Below the pieces are notes generated by a model. That model was not told the origin of the DNA, did no database searches, and saw nothing but the letters and a program-made list of their open reading frames with translations. Source: JAQSWP01 sp040255215 (lineage in GTDB: Bacteria; Pseudomonadota; Alphaproteobacteria; Reyranellales; JAQSWP01). From it: DNA of 57,496 nt. Location of the stretch: contig JBDZUM010000008.1 of the NCBI GenBank assembly GCA_040255215.1, positions 1-57,496 on the forward strand. Direction: 5' to 3'. Position 1 is the stretch's first letter, and every line of letters starts with the position of its first letter. The translations under genes were made by a program, and so were the position numbers. Shown here in pieces: positions 8,794 to 19,929 of the stretch.

Positions 8794-9554
8794 AACTGTT
8801 CGACCTGACGGGCAAGGCGGCGATCGTCACCGGCGGCAATGGCGGCATCGGGCTCGGCATGGCGCGCGGGCTGGTCGAAGCCGGCGCCGCGGTGCTGGTG
8901 GTCGGCCGCAACGAGAAGAAGAACGACGCGGCGGTGCGCGAGTTGCGCGCGCTGGGCGGCAAGGCCGAGGCGTTCGTCGCCGACGTCACCAGCGAAACCC
9001 AGTGCGCCGCCATGGTCGATGCGTGCATCGGCCGCTTCGGCCGGCTCGACGCGCTGTTCAACAATGCCGGCATCAACATCCGCAAGGCGCCGCAGGATCT
9101 GGCGCTCGACGAATGGCGGCAGGTGATCGACGTCAACCTGACCAGCGCCTTCCTGTGCTCGAAGGCCGTGCACGCGACCATGAAGGCGGCGGGCGGCGGC
9201 AAGATCGTCAACACCGGCTCGATGCTGTCGATCTTCGGCGTGCGCTTCGCGCCGGCCTACGGCGCCAGCAAGGGCGGCATCGTGCAGCTCACCAAGTCGC
9301 TGGCCGCCGCCTGGGCCCCCGACAACATCCAGGTCAATGCGGTGCTGCCGGGCTGGATCGATACCGACCTGACGATCCGCGCCCGCGAGCAGGTGCCGGA
9401 GCTGCACGAGAACGTCGTGCGGCGTACGCCGGCCGGCCGCTGGGGCAAGCCGGAAGACCATGCGGGGATCGCCGTGTTCCTGACGAGCGCGGCGTCGGAT
9501 TTCGTCACAGGTACTGCCATCCCGGTCGATGGCGGATTCTCGATTCAAGGCTGA
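8790..9554 (+). CDS. Short-chain dehydrogenase/reductase (SDR)
   Basis: A classical SDR of 254 residues with the cofactor motif TGGNGGIGLGMA, NNAG, catalytic Ser in NTGSMLS and the YGASK (Tyr-x3-Lys) pair, ending in the usual DGGFSIQG tail. It oxidises or reduces a hydroxyl/keto group with NAD(P). The arginine early after the first strand (VGRNEKK) suggests a preference for NADP(H). The start overlaps the regulator's stop by four bases. Next to an oxygenase and aldehyde dehydrogenase it likely oxidises an alcohol or dihydrodiol intermediate; this is inference. Confidence 0.9.
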   Translation: MKLFDLTGKAAIVTGGNGGIGLGMARGLVEAGAAVLVVGRNEKKNDAAVRELRALGGKAEAFVADVTSETQCAAMVDACIGRFGRLDALFNNAGINIRKAPQDLALDEWRQVIDVNLTSAFLCSKAVHATMKAAGGGKIVNTGSMLSIFGVRFAPAYGASKGGIVQLTKSLAAAWAPDNIQVNAVLPGWIDTDLTIRAREQVPELHENVVRRTPAGRWGKPEDHAGIAVFLTSAASDFVTGTAIPVDGGFSIQG

Positions 9555-9604
9555 ACCTTCGGCGCTCGCCGGTCGTTCCTTCTGCGGCAACGACCGGAGA
9601 AGCA

Positions 9605-10204
9605 ATGGCCGCCGCCCAGGACGCACTCGAACGCACCGACCTGTTCCTCTCGCAGAATCTGCCGCTGGCGCTGCGCCAGGTGGAACTGCGGCCGGTGGCC
9701 TTCGACGATAGCGCCTCGCACGCGGCACTCGACGAAATGTCGCTGGCTGCTATCGAGATCGCCTACGTCCACGGCAGCGCCGACGCGCTCTACCGCGTCG
9801 CCGCCTTCGATCGGCGGCTGGTCATGCAGGTGCAGCTCAATGCCTATCGCCTCGTCGTGCTCTACCGCGTGCCGATGGCGGCCGGCATCGACGTCGCCGG
9901 GCTGGAAGCGCGCTTCGGACGCTGGCAGAAGGGCGCGGCCCATGTCGGCTGGCAGATCGGCTGGCGCGACGCGGCCGACCCGTTCGAGCCGGCGACGCGC
10001 TACGTCGAAGTCTACGCCTACGCCATGCTGCCCGAGGATTTCCTGTGGAACGAGCTGCACCAGCTCTACTGGCGCACCGACATCGTGCAGATGACGCGCG
10101 CCTTCATGCTGGAGGCGCGGCGCTTCGACGTGGCGCTCGACGAGGCCGATGCCGTCAGACCGGCGGCACCATCAAGCCAAGGGCGGCGAGGCGCGGATCG
10201 ATGA
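9605..10204 (+). CDS. Hypothetical protein of the catabolic island
   Basis: A 199-residue protein I do not recognise. It has no signal peptide or membrane segment, is rich in aromatic residues in its second half (WQKGAAHVGWQIGW, ELHQLYWRTD), and is acidic to neutral. GGAGA lies four bases before the ATG. It follows the SDR by 50 bases on the same strand and its 3' end overlaps the convergent ferritin-like gene by 50 bases. Its position suggests a pathway-specific role, but nothing in the sequence names one. The last 15 residues, lying in the overlap, are the least certain part. Confidence 0.65.
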   Translation: MAAAQDALERTDLFLSQNLPLALRQVELRPVAFDDSASHAALDEMSLAAIEIAYVHGSADALYRVAAFDRRLVMQVQLNAYRLVVLYRVPMAAGIDVAGLEARFGRWQKGAAHVGWQIGWRDAADPFEPATRYVEVYAYAMLPEDFLWNELHQLYWRTDIVQMTRAFMLEARRFDVALDEADAVRPAAPSSQGRRGADR

Positions 10205-10925
10205 GGGTGCGCCAGCGGCCAAGCAGCACGTCGTTGGGCTCGCGTCGCAACCCGTAGCGCCGGTAGAGCGCAAAGCGCTCGGACTCGCGATGGCCGAAGG
10301 TGGCGGCGGCGCGCGGATACCAATAGTCGAGCGCCGCCTGCGCCGGCGTCGACCGGCCGTCGCGCTGGATGGCCTGGCGCAGGAATTCCTCGGACAGCGC
10401 TGCCAGTTCCTCCTCCGCCTGCGCCATGCCGTCGATGGCGCCGGCCAGCGGCCGATAGGAGCTCTCCGCCAGATCGCCGAGCTGAATCGCCAGCGAGGCG
10501 CCGACCAACCAGTTGACCAGCAGCGCGTCGTGCCAGCTCTGCAGCGGGTAGTGGAAGACGTTGAGCCGCTTGTCGCCGGGGATGCGGCGCAGCCCGAGAT
10601 CGATGTCGCGCCCGATGCGCGCCTGCCAGGGATGGGTGCGCAGATAGAGATCGGGCACGACGCCGAACGGGCGCAGCAATTCGAGCAGCGCGCCGGCATG
10701 GCCCAGCTTGACGCCGACGATGCGAACCATCGCCTTGCGCTCGGGCAGGCTGGGGGCGCGATTGACGGCATCGGCGAAGCCGGCCGCCGCCGCCAGCCCG
10801 GAATCGACCAGCACGCTCATCACGCGCACGATCTCGCCGCGATAGGCGACCGACATGTCGTCGGGCCCCTCGATGTGGCCGCCCGAGGCGATATGCTCGA
10901 CCAGATTCTGTTCGTCGCGGGCCAT
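10155..10925 (-). CDS. Ferritin-like PaaA/PaaC-type (phenylacetate epoxidase family) protein
   Basis: The 256-residue, helix-rich protein resembles the phenylacetic acid catabolic family (PaaA/PaaC), especially FHYPLQSWHDALLVNWLV and SYRPLAGAIDGMAQAEEEL. PaaA carries diiron ligands in paired ExxH motifs. Here the corresponding places read VGVKLGHAGALL and QAEEELAALSEE, which lack the expected Glu and His respectively, so it may be a non-catalytic, PaaC-like structural subunit or bind metal differently. GGGAGGAA ends three bases before the ATG at 10925; the longer frame to 10988 has no such site. It stands alone on the minus strand between plus-strand genes. Family membership is moderately sure, function open. 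Confidence 0.55.
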   Translation of the reverse strand: MARDEQNLVEHIASGGHIEGPDDMSVAYRGEIVRVMSVLVDSGLAAAAGFADAVNRAPSLPERKAMVRIVGVKLGHAGALLELLRPFGVVPDLYLRTHPWQARIGRDIDLGLRRIPGDKRLNVFHYPLQSWHDALLVNWLVGASLAIQLGDLAESSYRPLAGAIDGMAQAEEELAALSEEFLRQAIQRDGRSTPAQAALDYWYPRAAATFGHRESERFALYRRYGLRREPNDVLLGRWRTLIDPRLAALGLMVPPV

Positions 10926-11066
10926 GCGTTCCTCCCGAATTTCGGCATTCGGCGTGCCGATTTTTGGCGCATTTCCTGCCGGCATCATGGACTCGAAGCA
11001 GGCGGCGCGCTATCAGGAAACCGCCGGCGGCAGCTGCGTCGCCGGGCTGCACGAGCGCGCGAGGCG

Positions 11067-11513
11067 ATGGCCAATATTGTCATTCTGGTCGGCACCGAAT
11101 CGGGCAATGCCCAGATGGTGGCCGACGTCCTCAAGGACGAGCTGGAAGGCCAGGGCCACAGCGTCACGGTCAACGACCGGGCGCAGGCGGCGGACGACAT
11201 CGCCGGTCACGAGGTGGCGCTGATCTGCTGCTCGACGCATGGCAACGGCGACATTCCGAGCAACATCCTGCAGCTCGCCGAGACGCTGGACAGCGGCAAG
11301 CCCGATCTCTCGGCGCTGCGCTACGGCGTCATTGCGCTGGGCGACCAGACCTATTCCGAGACCTTCTGCTTCGGCGGCAAGAAGCTCGACGCCATCTTCG
11401 CCGCCTGCGGCGCGCAGAAGCTGGGCGAACGGCTGGAGATCGACGCCTGCACCCAGCCCCTGCCCGACGAGGAAGCGCTGCAATGGTCGAAGGAATGGGC
11501 CGGGCTGCTCTAA
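11067..11513 (+). CDS. Flavodoxin domain protein
   Basis: A 148-residue single-domain flavodoxin. The FMN phosphate-binding loop is GTESGNAQ at residues 9-16, the second loop is STHGNGDIPSN, and the third is ALGDQTYSETFCFGGKKLD, as in sulfite-reductase-type flavodoxins and MioC. It carries one or two electrons in the cytoplasm. No ferredoxin or reductase is near the Rieske gene, so it may serve that oxygenase or the ferritin-like protein; this is inference. The ATG has only a weak GAGG close upstream. It is divergent from the ferritin-like gene with a 141-base gap. Confidence 0.88.
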   Translation: MANIVILVGTESGNAQMVADVLKDELEGQGHSVTVNDRAQAADDIAGHEVALICCSTHGNGDIPSNILQLAETLDSGKPDLSALRYGVIALGDQTYSETFCFGGKKLDAIFAACGAQKLGERLEIDACTQPLPDEEALQWSKEWAGLL

Positions 11514-11645
11514 GCTTTCGCGGCTACGCGCAACGCAGCATGACTATGGCGGCGGCTTTCACAGGCTGAAAATTCGCCGTCCTTGCGCGCCCTCCGGCCC
11601 CGTCCTAGCCTGTCACCAAATCCGAAAAAGCCTGTGGAGGACACC

Positions 11646-13085
11646 ATGCCCGACGGCGATATCCTGATCGGCGGCGACTGGCGCCGCACCAGCGACGGCC
11701 AGACCCTGCCCGTATTCAATCCTTCCGACGGCAGCGAATTCGCCAAGATCGCGCGCGGCGGCGAACGCGACATCGATGCGGCGGTGAAGGAAGCGCACAA
11801 GGCGATGGACGGCGCCTGGGGCCGCATGCCGGCGGCCGAGCGCGGCCGGCTGATGAACAAGCTGGCCCTGAAGATCGCCGAGCACGCCGAGGAACTGTCG
11901 GTGCTGGAATGCAAGGACACCGGCAAGCCGCTGTCGCAGGGCAAGGCCGACGCCACCGCCCTGGCGCGCTATTTCGAATTCTACGGCGGCGCCGCCGACA
12001 AGGTGCATGGCGAGACCATTCCCTACCAGCCGGGCTACACGGTGATGACGATTCGCGAGCCGCACGGCGTCTGCGGCCAGATCATTCCGTGGAACTATCC
12101 GATGCAGATCTTCGGCCGCGCCGCCGCCGGCGCGCTGGCCATGGGCAACGCCATCGTCGTCAAGCCGGCGGAGGAAGCCTGCCTGTCGATCCTGCGCGTC
12201 GGGCAGCTGATGCTGGAGGTCGGCTTCCCGCCGGGCGCGGTCAATATCGTCCCCGGGCTGGGCGAGGAAGCGGGCGCGGCGCTCTCGGCGCATCCCGGCC
12301 TCGACCACATCTCCTTCACCGGCTCGCGCCAGGTCGGCACCTTGGTGCAGGCGGCGGCGGCCAAGTTTAACCGGCCGGTGACGATGGAGCTGGGCGGCAA
12401 GTCGCCCCAGGTCGTGTTCGCCGATGCCGATTTCGACGCCGCCCTGCCCTTCATCACCCGCGCCATCATCCAGAACGCCGGCCAGACCTGCTCCGCCGGC
12501 TCGCGCCTGCTGGTCGAGGACCGCGCCTACGACGAGTTCGTCGGCCGCGTCGCGGAGAAGTTCAAGGCGCTGCGCGCCGGTCCGTGGGATCGCGATCTCG
12601 ACGTCGGACCGCTGATCTCGAAGAAGCAGAAGGAACGGGTCGAGAAGTTCATCGGCGATGCCGGCAAGGACGGCATCAAGCTGCTGGCCTCGGGCGAGGT
12701 CGCCGCCAACGCGCCGTCGGGCGGCTACTACGTGCCGCCGCAGATTTTCGGCGACGTGCCGGTGACGCATCTGCTGGCGCAGGAGGAGGTGTTCGGCCCG
12801 GTGCTGGCCGCCATCCGCTTCAAGGACGAGGAGGACGCCGTCCGCATCGCCAACGCCACGCCCTACGGGCTGGTGGCCGGCATCTGGACGCGCGACGGCG
12901 CCAAGCAGATGCGGCTGGCGCGCAAGGTCAAGGCCGGCCAGATCTTCATCAACAATTACGGCGCCGGCGGCGGCATCGAGCTGCCGTTCGGCGGCTTCAA
13001 GGGTTCGGGCTTCGGCCGCGAAAAGGGCTTCGCCGCCCTGTTCGAGTTCTCGGCCATCAAGACCGTCGCCATCAATCACGGCTAA
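11646..13085 (+). CDS. NAD(P)-dependent aldehyde dehydrogenase
   Basis: The 479-residue protein has the complete ALDH fold: PWNYPMQIF, FTGSRQVG (cofactor loop), general-base Glu in MELGGKSP, nucleophilic Cys in NAGQTCSAGSR, and the C-terminal PFGGFKGSGFGREKG. It oxidises an aldehyde to a carboxylate. GGAGG lies five bases before the ATG at 11646, which marks a clean start inside a longer frame. A second SDR follows 22 bases downstream, so the pair probably forms an alcohol-to-acid module for the pathway. Betaine-aldehyde-type and aromatic-aldehyde enzymes share these motifs, so the substrate is not fixed. Confidence 0.92.
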   Translation: MPDGDILIGGDWRRTSDGQTLPVFNPSDGSEFAKIARGGERDIDAAVKEAHKAMDGAWGRMPAAERGRLMNKLALKIAEHAEELSVLECKDTGKPLSQGKADATALARYFEFYGGAADKVHGETIPYQPGYTVMTIREPHGVCGQIIPWNYPMQIFGRAAAGALAMGNAIVVKPAEEACLSILRVGQLMLEVGFPPGAVNIVPGLGEEAGAALSAHPGLDHISFTGSRQVGTLVQAAAAKFNRPVTMELGGKSPQVVFADADFDAALPFITRAIIQNAGQTCSAGSRLLVEDRAYDEFVGRVAEKFKALRAGPWDRDLDVGPLISKKQKERVEKFIGDAGKDGIKLLASGEVAANAPSGGYYVPPQIFGDVPVTHLLAQEEVFGPVLAAIRFKDEEDAVRIANATPYGLVAGIWTRDGAKQMRLARKVKAGQIFINNYGAGGGIELPFGGFKGSGFGREKGFAALFEFSAIKTVAINHG

Positions 13086-13107
13086 TCGGAAAACGAGGAA
13101 ACGTCAC

Positions 13108-13863
13108 ATGCGTCTCAAGGGGAAGGTCGCGATCGTCACGGGGGCCGGCCAGGGCATCGGCGAGGGCATCGCCCGCAGCCTGGCCAAGGAAGGTGCGGCG
13201 GTCGTGATCAACGACATGAACGCGGAAACCGGCCCCAAGGTCGCCAAGTCGATCGTCGATGGCGGCGGCAAGGCGGTCTACGAAGGCGGCGACGTCTCGA
13301 CGCTGGCGGCCAACCAGAAGCTAGTGGAAGCGGCGAAGAAGAATTTCGGCCGGCTCGATGTGATGGTGTGCAACGCCGGCGTGGCGCACTGGAACAAGCC
13401 GATCCTCGACGTCACCGAGGAGGAGTTCGACAAGATCATGGCGGTGAACGTCAAGGGCCTGTTCCAGGCCGCGCGCGCCACCATCCCGGTGTTCGAGGCG
13501 CAGAAGAGCGGCAACATCATCGTCATCGCCTCGACCGCCGGCATCAGGCCGCGCCCCGGCCTGTGTTGGTACAACGCCTCGAAGGGTGCGGCGATCACGG
13601 CGACCAAGTCGATGGCGGCGGAGCTCGGCCCCAAGGGCATTCGCGTCAACGCCATCTGCCCGGTGGCAACCGAAACGCCGCTGCTGCCGCAGTTCATGGG
13701 CGGCGACAATGCCAACAACCGCGCCAAGTTCGAAAGCACCGTGCCGCTGGGCCGTCTCGCCCAGCCGCAAGATCATGCCAATGCCGCGGTGTTCCTGGCG
13801 TCCGAGGAATCGAGCTTCATCACCGGCGTGGCGCTCGAGGTCGACGGCGGCCGCTGCATCTGA
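13108..13863 (+). CDS. Short-chain dehydrogenase/reductase (SDR)
   Basis: A 251-residue classical SDR with TGAGQGIGEGIA, CNAG in place of NNAG, catalytic Ser in IASTAG and YNASK. An acidic residue after the second strand (INDMNAE) points to NAD rather than NADP. It is the last gene of the plus-strand catabolic arm, 22 bases after the aldehyde dehydrogenase and convergent with the Mrp operon (two bases apart). Likely a dehydrogenase for a hydroxy intermediate, by context. Confidence 0.9.
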   Translation: MRLKGKVAIVTGAGQGIGEGIARSLAKEGAAVVINDMNAETGPKVAKSIVDGGGKAVYEGGDVSTLAANQKLVEAAKKNFGRLDVMVCNAGVAHWNKPILDVTEEEFDKIMAVNVKGLFQAARATIPVFEAQKSGNIIVIASTAGIRPRPGLCWYNASKGAAITATKSMAAELGPKGIRVNAICPVATETPLLPQFMGGDNANNRAKFESTVPLGRLAQPQDHANAAVFLASEESSFITGVALEVDGGRCI

Positions 13864-13865
13864 GG

Positions 13866-14264
13866 CTACTTGCGCAGCGGATCCTCGCCGGGTGCGGGGC
13901 CGCCCGGCGGATCGGCCGGCGCCATCGTCGCCCAGTTTCGTCCCGCGCCGGTGGGACGCTGCGGCGCCTCCTCGCGATTGCGCAACATGAAGGCCTTGGC
14001 CAGCATGAAGGCGGTGACCGGCGCGGTCAGAAACAGGAACAGCGTGATCAGCAGTTCGTGCAGCGATAGCGTGCCCTGCACCAGCATGAAATAGGCCAGC
14101 GACGCCAGCAGCAGCGCGCCGATCCCCAGCGTCGTCGATTTGGTCGGCGCGTGCAGCCGGCGCATCAGGTCGGGCAGCTTCGCCAGCCCGTAGGATCCGA
14201 CCAGCAGGAAGAAAGCGCCGATCAGGATCAGCGCCGACACCAGGATTTCGACGGCGAGCTGCAT
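13866..14264 (-). CDS. mnhG: Na+/H+ antiporter subunit G
   Basis: A 132-residue membrane protein with three hydrophobic helices in the first 95 residues and LPDLMRRLHAPTKSTTLG, the signature loop of MnhG/MrpG/PhaG subunits. The C-terminal 35 residues are proline-rich and probably cytoplasmic. It is the last gene of the six-gene Mrp operon, seven bases after subunit F. The Mrp complex exchanges Na+ (or K+) for H+ across the inner membrane; G is small and needed for assembly. Confidence 0.9.
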   Translation of the reverse strand: MQLAVEILVSALILIGAFFLLVGSYGLAKLPDLMRRLHAPTKSTTLGIGALLLASLAYFMLVQGTLSLHELLITLFLFLTAPVTAFMLAKAFMLRNREEAPQRPTGAGRNWATMAPADPPGGPAPGEDPLRK

Positions 14265-14271
14265 GCCGGGC

Positions 14272-14541
14272 CTACTCGATCACGTTGCCGCGCAGGCGGA
14301 ACTTGCAGAAGGCGACAGTTGAGAGAAATCCGACCATGGCGAACAGCATCGCCGCCTCGAAATACATGCCGGTGCCGTACCAGATGCCGAGCAACACGAT
14401 CAGCGCGATGGCGTTGATCGCCAAGGTGTCCAGCGCGAGCACGCGGTCGGCGAGATCGGGACCGCGGGCCAGCCGGTAGACGCTGAGGGCGACGGCGAGC
14501 GAGACGGTAATGATGGCGACAAAGCAGGCGGTGGCGATCAT
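14272..14541 (-). CDS. mnhF: Na+/H+ antiporter subunit F
   Basis: The 89-residue product has three transmembrane helices and the family segment YRLARGPDLADRVLALDTLAIN between helices 1 and 2. Length and order match MnhF/PhaF. Its start overlaps the stop of subunit E by four bases, indicating translational coupling. Confidence 0.92.
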   Translation of the reverse strand: MIATACFVAIITVSLAVALSVYRLARGPDLADRVLALDTLAINAIALIVLLGIWYGTGMYFEAAMLFAMVGFLSTVAFCKFRLRGNVIE

Positions 14542-15029
14542 TCGAATATCTCCATCAGGCGCTTCTCGTAACGCGACTTGATCGAGGCGACGACCTCATC
14601 GGGACTGTCGGCATCGAGGCAGTGGACCAGCAGCGAACGGCCATCCGACGACAGATCGGCGCTGACCGTGCCGGGCGTCATGGTGATGGTGCCGGCCAGC
14701 ACCGCGATGGCCTCCGGCGTGCGCAACTCCAGCGGAATCTCGACGAAGTGCGAGCGCAGCCGGTCGTTGCGGCGGAACAGGACGATCATGGCGACCTGCA
14801 CGTTGGCGACGACGATGTCGTAGAGCACGATGATGCCGTAGGAGACGATCGCCGGCAGATTGCGCACGCGCGGCCGGTCGGGCCAGTAGCGCGCCGTCAG
14901 CAGCGGCACGACGATGCCGATGGCGGCACCCAGCACCACGTGACCCATCGAGAGATCGTTGACCAGCAGCAGCCAGACGAGCAGCAGCATCAGGCTGAGC
15001 AGCGGATGGGGAAAGGTCCGGCGCAGCAT
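14538..15029 (-). CDS. mnhE: Na+/H+ antiporter subunit E
   Basis: A 163-residue MnhE-family protein. Two hydrophobic helices near the N-terminus (LSLMLLLVWLLLVNDL, VVLGAAIGIVVPLL) precede a soluble part containing AGTITMTPGTVSADLSSDGRSLLVHCLD, the conserved TxTPGT segment of the family. The ATG at 15029 follows subunit D's stop by five bases; longer upstream frames are shadows of subunit D. It is part of the Mrp complex and is not itself a proton channel. Confidence 0.92.
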   Translation of the reverse strand: MLRRTFPHPLLSLMLLLVWLLLVNDLSMGHVVLGAAIGIVVPLLTARYWPDRPRVRNLPAIVSYGIIVLYDIVVANVQVAMIVLFRRNDRLRSHFVEIPLELRTPEAIAVLAGTITMTPGTVSADLSSDGRSLLVHCLDADSPDEVVASIKSRYEKRLMEIFE

Positions 15030-15034
15030 GGCCC

Positions 15035-16561
15035 TCACCTCGCCTTGTCGCCGGCGCCGAGCACGGCGTCGACATAGCCCTGCACGTCGGCGATCTGCGC
15101 CGCGGCGGCATCGAAATACCTTGCCGCCGGCCCCGCGAAGCCCGACAACGCGGCTGGCAGCAGCAGCAGGGCGAGAAGCGGCAGCGCGGTTCGCCGCAGC
15201 GCCGGGATTGGCGTAGGCGATGACGCATTGCCCGCAGCGCCCGCCACGGCGACGGCCTCCGATTTCCAGAACAGCAGGCTGCCGGCGCGGGCGAAAGCGA
15301 TGATCGTCACCAGGCTGGTGGCGAGAATGAAGCCCCAGATCCACACCGCGAGCGGGCCGCGCGTGGCGTCGAGGATCAGCAGCTTGCCGACGAAACCGGA
15401 CAGCGGCGGCAGGCCGCACATGGCGATGGCGGCGAGGAAGAAGGCGGCGGAAAGCGGCGTCGACTGGGTCGGCGGCGAGGCCAGCACCAGCGCATCGCCG
15501 TGACCCGCCCGGCGCTGGGCGATGGCGTCGGCGATCAGGAACAGGGCGGCGCCAGCGACGGTCGAATGCGCCGCGTAGTAGAGCGCCGCCGCCATGGCGC
15601 CGGGATCGAACATGCCGATCGCCACCAGCAGCGAGCCCATCGACCAGACGACGGCAAACGCCGCCAGATCGCCCAGTCGTCGCGTCGCCAGCGCGCCCAG
15701 CGCGCCGATCGCCATGCTGACCAGCGCCGCGCCGACGATCCACGGCGCGGCTGCGGCGGCCGCGTCGCCGAACATCATGTAATGGACGCGGATGATGGCG
15801 TAGGCGCCGACCTTGGTCATGATGGCGAACAGCGCGGCAACGGGCGGCGAGGCAGCCCCGTACGCCGTCGGCAGCCACCAGTGCAGCGGCACCAGCGCCG
15901 CCTTCAGCGCGAACACCAGCAGCAGCATGAAGATGCCGGCGCTGAGCAGGGCAGCATCGCCTTCGCCCACCTGAGCGACCTTGACGGCGAGATCGGCCAT
16001 GTTGAGCGTGCCGGTGACGGCATAGATCAGGCCAACGGCAAAGAGGAAAAGCGTCGAGCCGATCAGGTTGATGGCGACGTACTGGAAGCCGGCGCGCAGC
16101 CGCCGACCGCCGCCGCCATGCAGCATCAGCCCGTAGGAGGCGATCAGCATGACCTCGAAGAACACGAACAGGTTGAAGACGTCGCCGGTCAGGAAGGCGC
16201 CGCCGATGCCCATGAGCTGGAATTGGAACAGGGCGTGGAAATGCCGGCCGCGCGTGTCCCAGCCGCCGCTGGCGTAGATCGACACCACGAGCCCCAAGGC
16301 CGCCGTAAGCGCCAGCATCATCGCCGACAGCCGGTCCAGCACCAGGATGATGCCGAACGGCGCCGGCCAGTCGCCGACCGCGTAGGGCCGCGTCGTGCCG
16401 TCGTCGGCCAGCACCACCAGGCCGATCGCCACGGCGAGCAGAGCCACGGTCGAGGCGATCGACACCAGGCGCTGGCGCAGCAGATCGTGGCGCAACGCCA
16501 GAACGAGGAACGCCGCCGTCAGCGCCGGCAGGACGATGGGGACGATGATCCAGTGATTCAT
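15035..16561 (-). CDS. mnhD: Na+/H+ antiporter subunit D
   Basis: A 508-residue polytopic protein of the NuoN/MrpD antiporter-like family with about 14 hydrophobic helices. The proton-channel segments are visible, including LIASYGLMLHG, PLHWWLPTAYGAASPPVAALFAIMTKVGAYAI and FVGKLLIL. It forms one of the two large ion-translocating modules with subunit A. Its start overlaps the subunit C stop by four bases. Order AB-C-D-E-F-G equals that of PhaABCDEFG in rhizobia. Confidence 0.93.
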   Translation of the reverse strand: MNHWIIVPIVLPALTAAFLVLALRHDLLRQRLVSIASTVALLAVAIGLVVLADDGTTRPYAVGDWPAPFGIILVLDRLSAMMLALTAALGLVVSIYASGGWDTRGRHFHALFQFQLMGIGGAFLTGDVFNLFVFFEVMLIASYGLMLHGGGGRRLRAGFQYVAINLIGSTLFLFAVGLIYAVTGTLNMADLAVKVAQVGEGDAALLSAGIFMLLLVFALKAALVPLHWWLPTAYGAASPPVAALFAIMTKVGAYAIIRVHYMMFGDAAAAAAPWIVGAALVSMAIGALGALATRRLGDLAAFAVVWSMGSLLVAIGMFDPGAMAAALYYAAHSTVAGAALFLIADAIAQRRAGHGDALVLASPPTQSTPLSAAFFLAAIAMCGLPPLSGFVGKLLILDATRGPLAVWIWGFILATSLVTIIAFARAGSLLFWKSEAVAVAGAAGNASSPTPIPALRRTALPLLALLLLPAALSGFAGPAARYFDAAAAQIADVQGYVDAVLGAGDKAR

Positions 16562-16929
16562 GGCCGCTCCGCTCCCGGGCTTTCGCCCTCGGGCGGCGCC
16601 TCGACCAGCGACGGCGCGGCCACCGTGTCGTCGCCGGTTTCGAGGAAGGCGCGCAGCGCCAGCACGACGATCAGCGCCGTCATGCCGAAGGAAATCACGA
16701 TGGCGGTCAGCACCAGGGCCTGCGGCAGCGGATCGGTGTAGGCCGCCGCGTCGGGGCTGATGATCGGCGGCTTGTCGATGGCCAGCCGGCCGGTGACGAA
16801 GAGGAACAGGTTGACCGCATAGGTCAGGAACGCCAGGCCGACGATGACCGGGAAGGTCTGGCCGCGCAGGGTCAGGTAGATGCCGGTGGCGGTCAGGGCG
16901 CCGATGGCGGTGGCGACGAGAAATTCCAT
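16558..16929 (-). CDS. mnhC: Na+/H+ antiporter subunit C
   Basis: The 123-residue NuoK-like protein has three transmembrane helices, with LRGQTFPVIVGLAFLTYAVNL in the second and DPLPQALVLTAIVISFG in the third, both typical of MnhC. The C-terminal tail is proline- and glutamate-rich. It starts ten bases after the fused AB subunit and overlaps subunit D. Confidence 0.92.
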   Translation of the reverse strand: MEFLVATAIGALTATGIYLTLRGQTFPVIVGLAFLTYAVNLFLFVTGRLAIDKPPIISPDAAAYTDPLPQALVLTAIVISFGMTALIVVLALRAFLETGDDTVAAPSLVEAPPEGESPGAERP

Positions 16930-16939
16930 GGTTCGCCCC

Positions 16940-19798
<2,859 letters not shown>

Positions 19799-19865
19799 GG
19801 CAGGGCTTGTCCGCTTCCTCGACTGATGATGGACGACGATGGCCGCGAGCGGCGGCCGGTTGACG

Positions 19866-19900
19866 CTAAAACGCCCGGGCCAGCGATGGCCCGGGCGTCT
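19866..19900 (-). terminator. Rho-independent terminator after the BI-1/YccA gene
   Basis: ACGCCCGGGCC and GGCCCGGGCGT pair around AGCGAT, and the minus strand continues with TTTTA. It lies 30 bases past the stop of the BI-1-like gene and separates it from the Mrp operon, which begins at 19798 on the same strand. Confidence 0.75.
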
Positions 19901-19929
19901 GCCGGAACCCTATGGGTTGAGGGTTCGAA

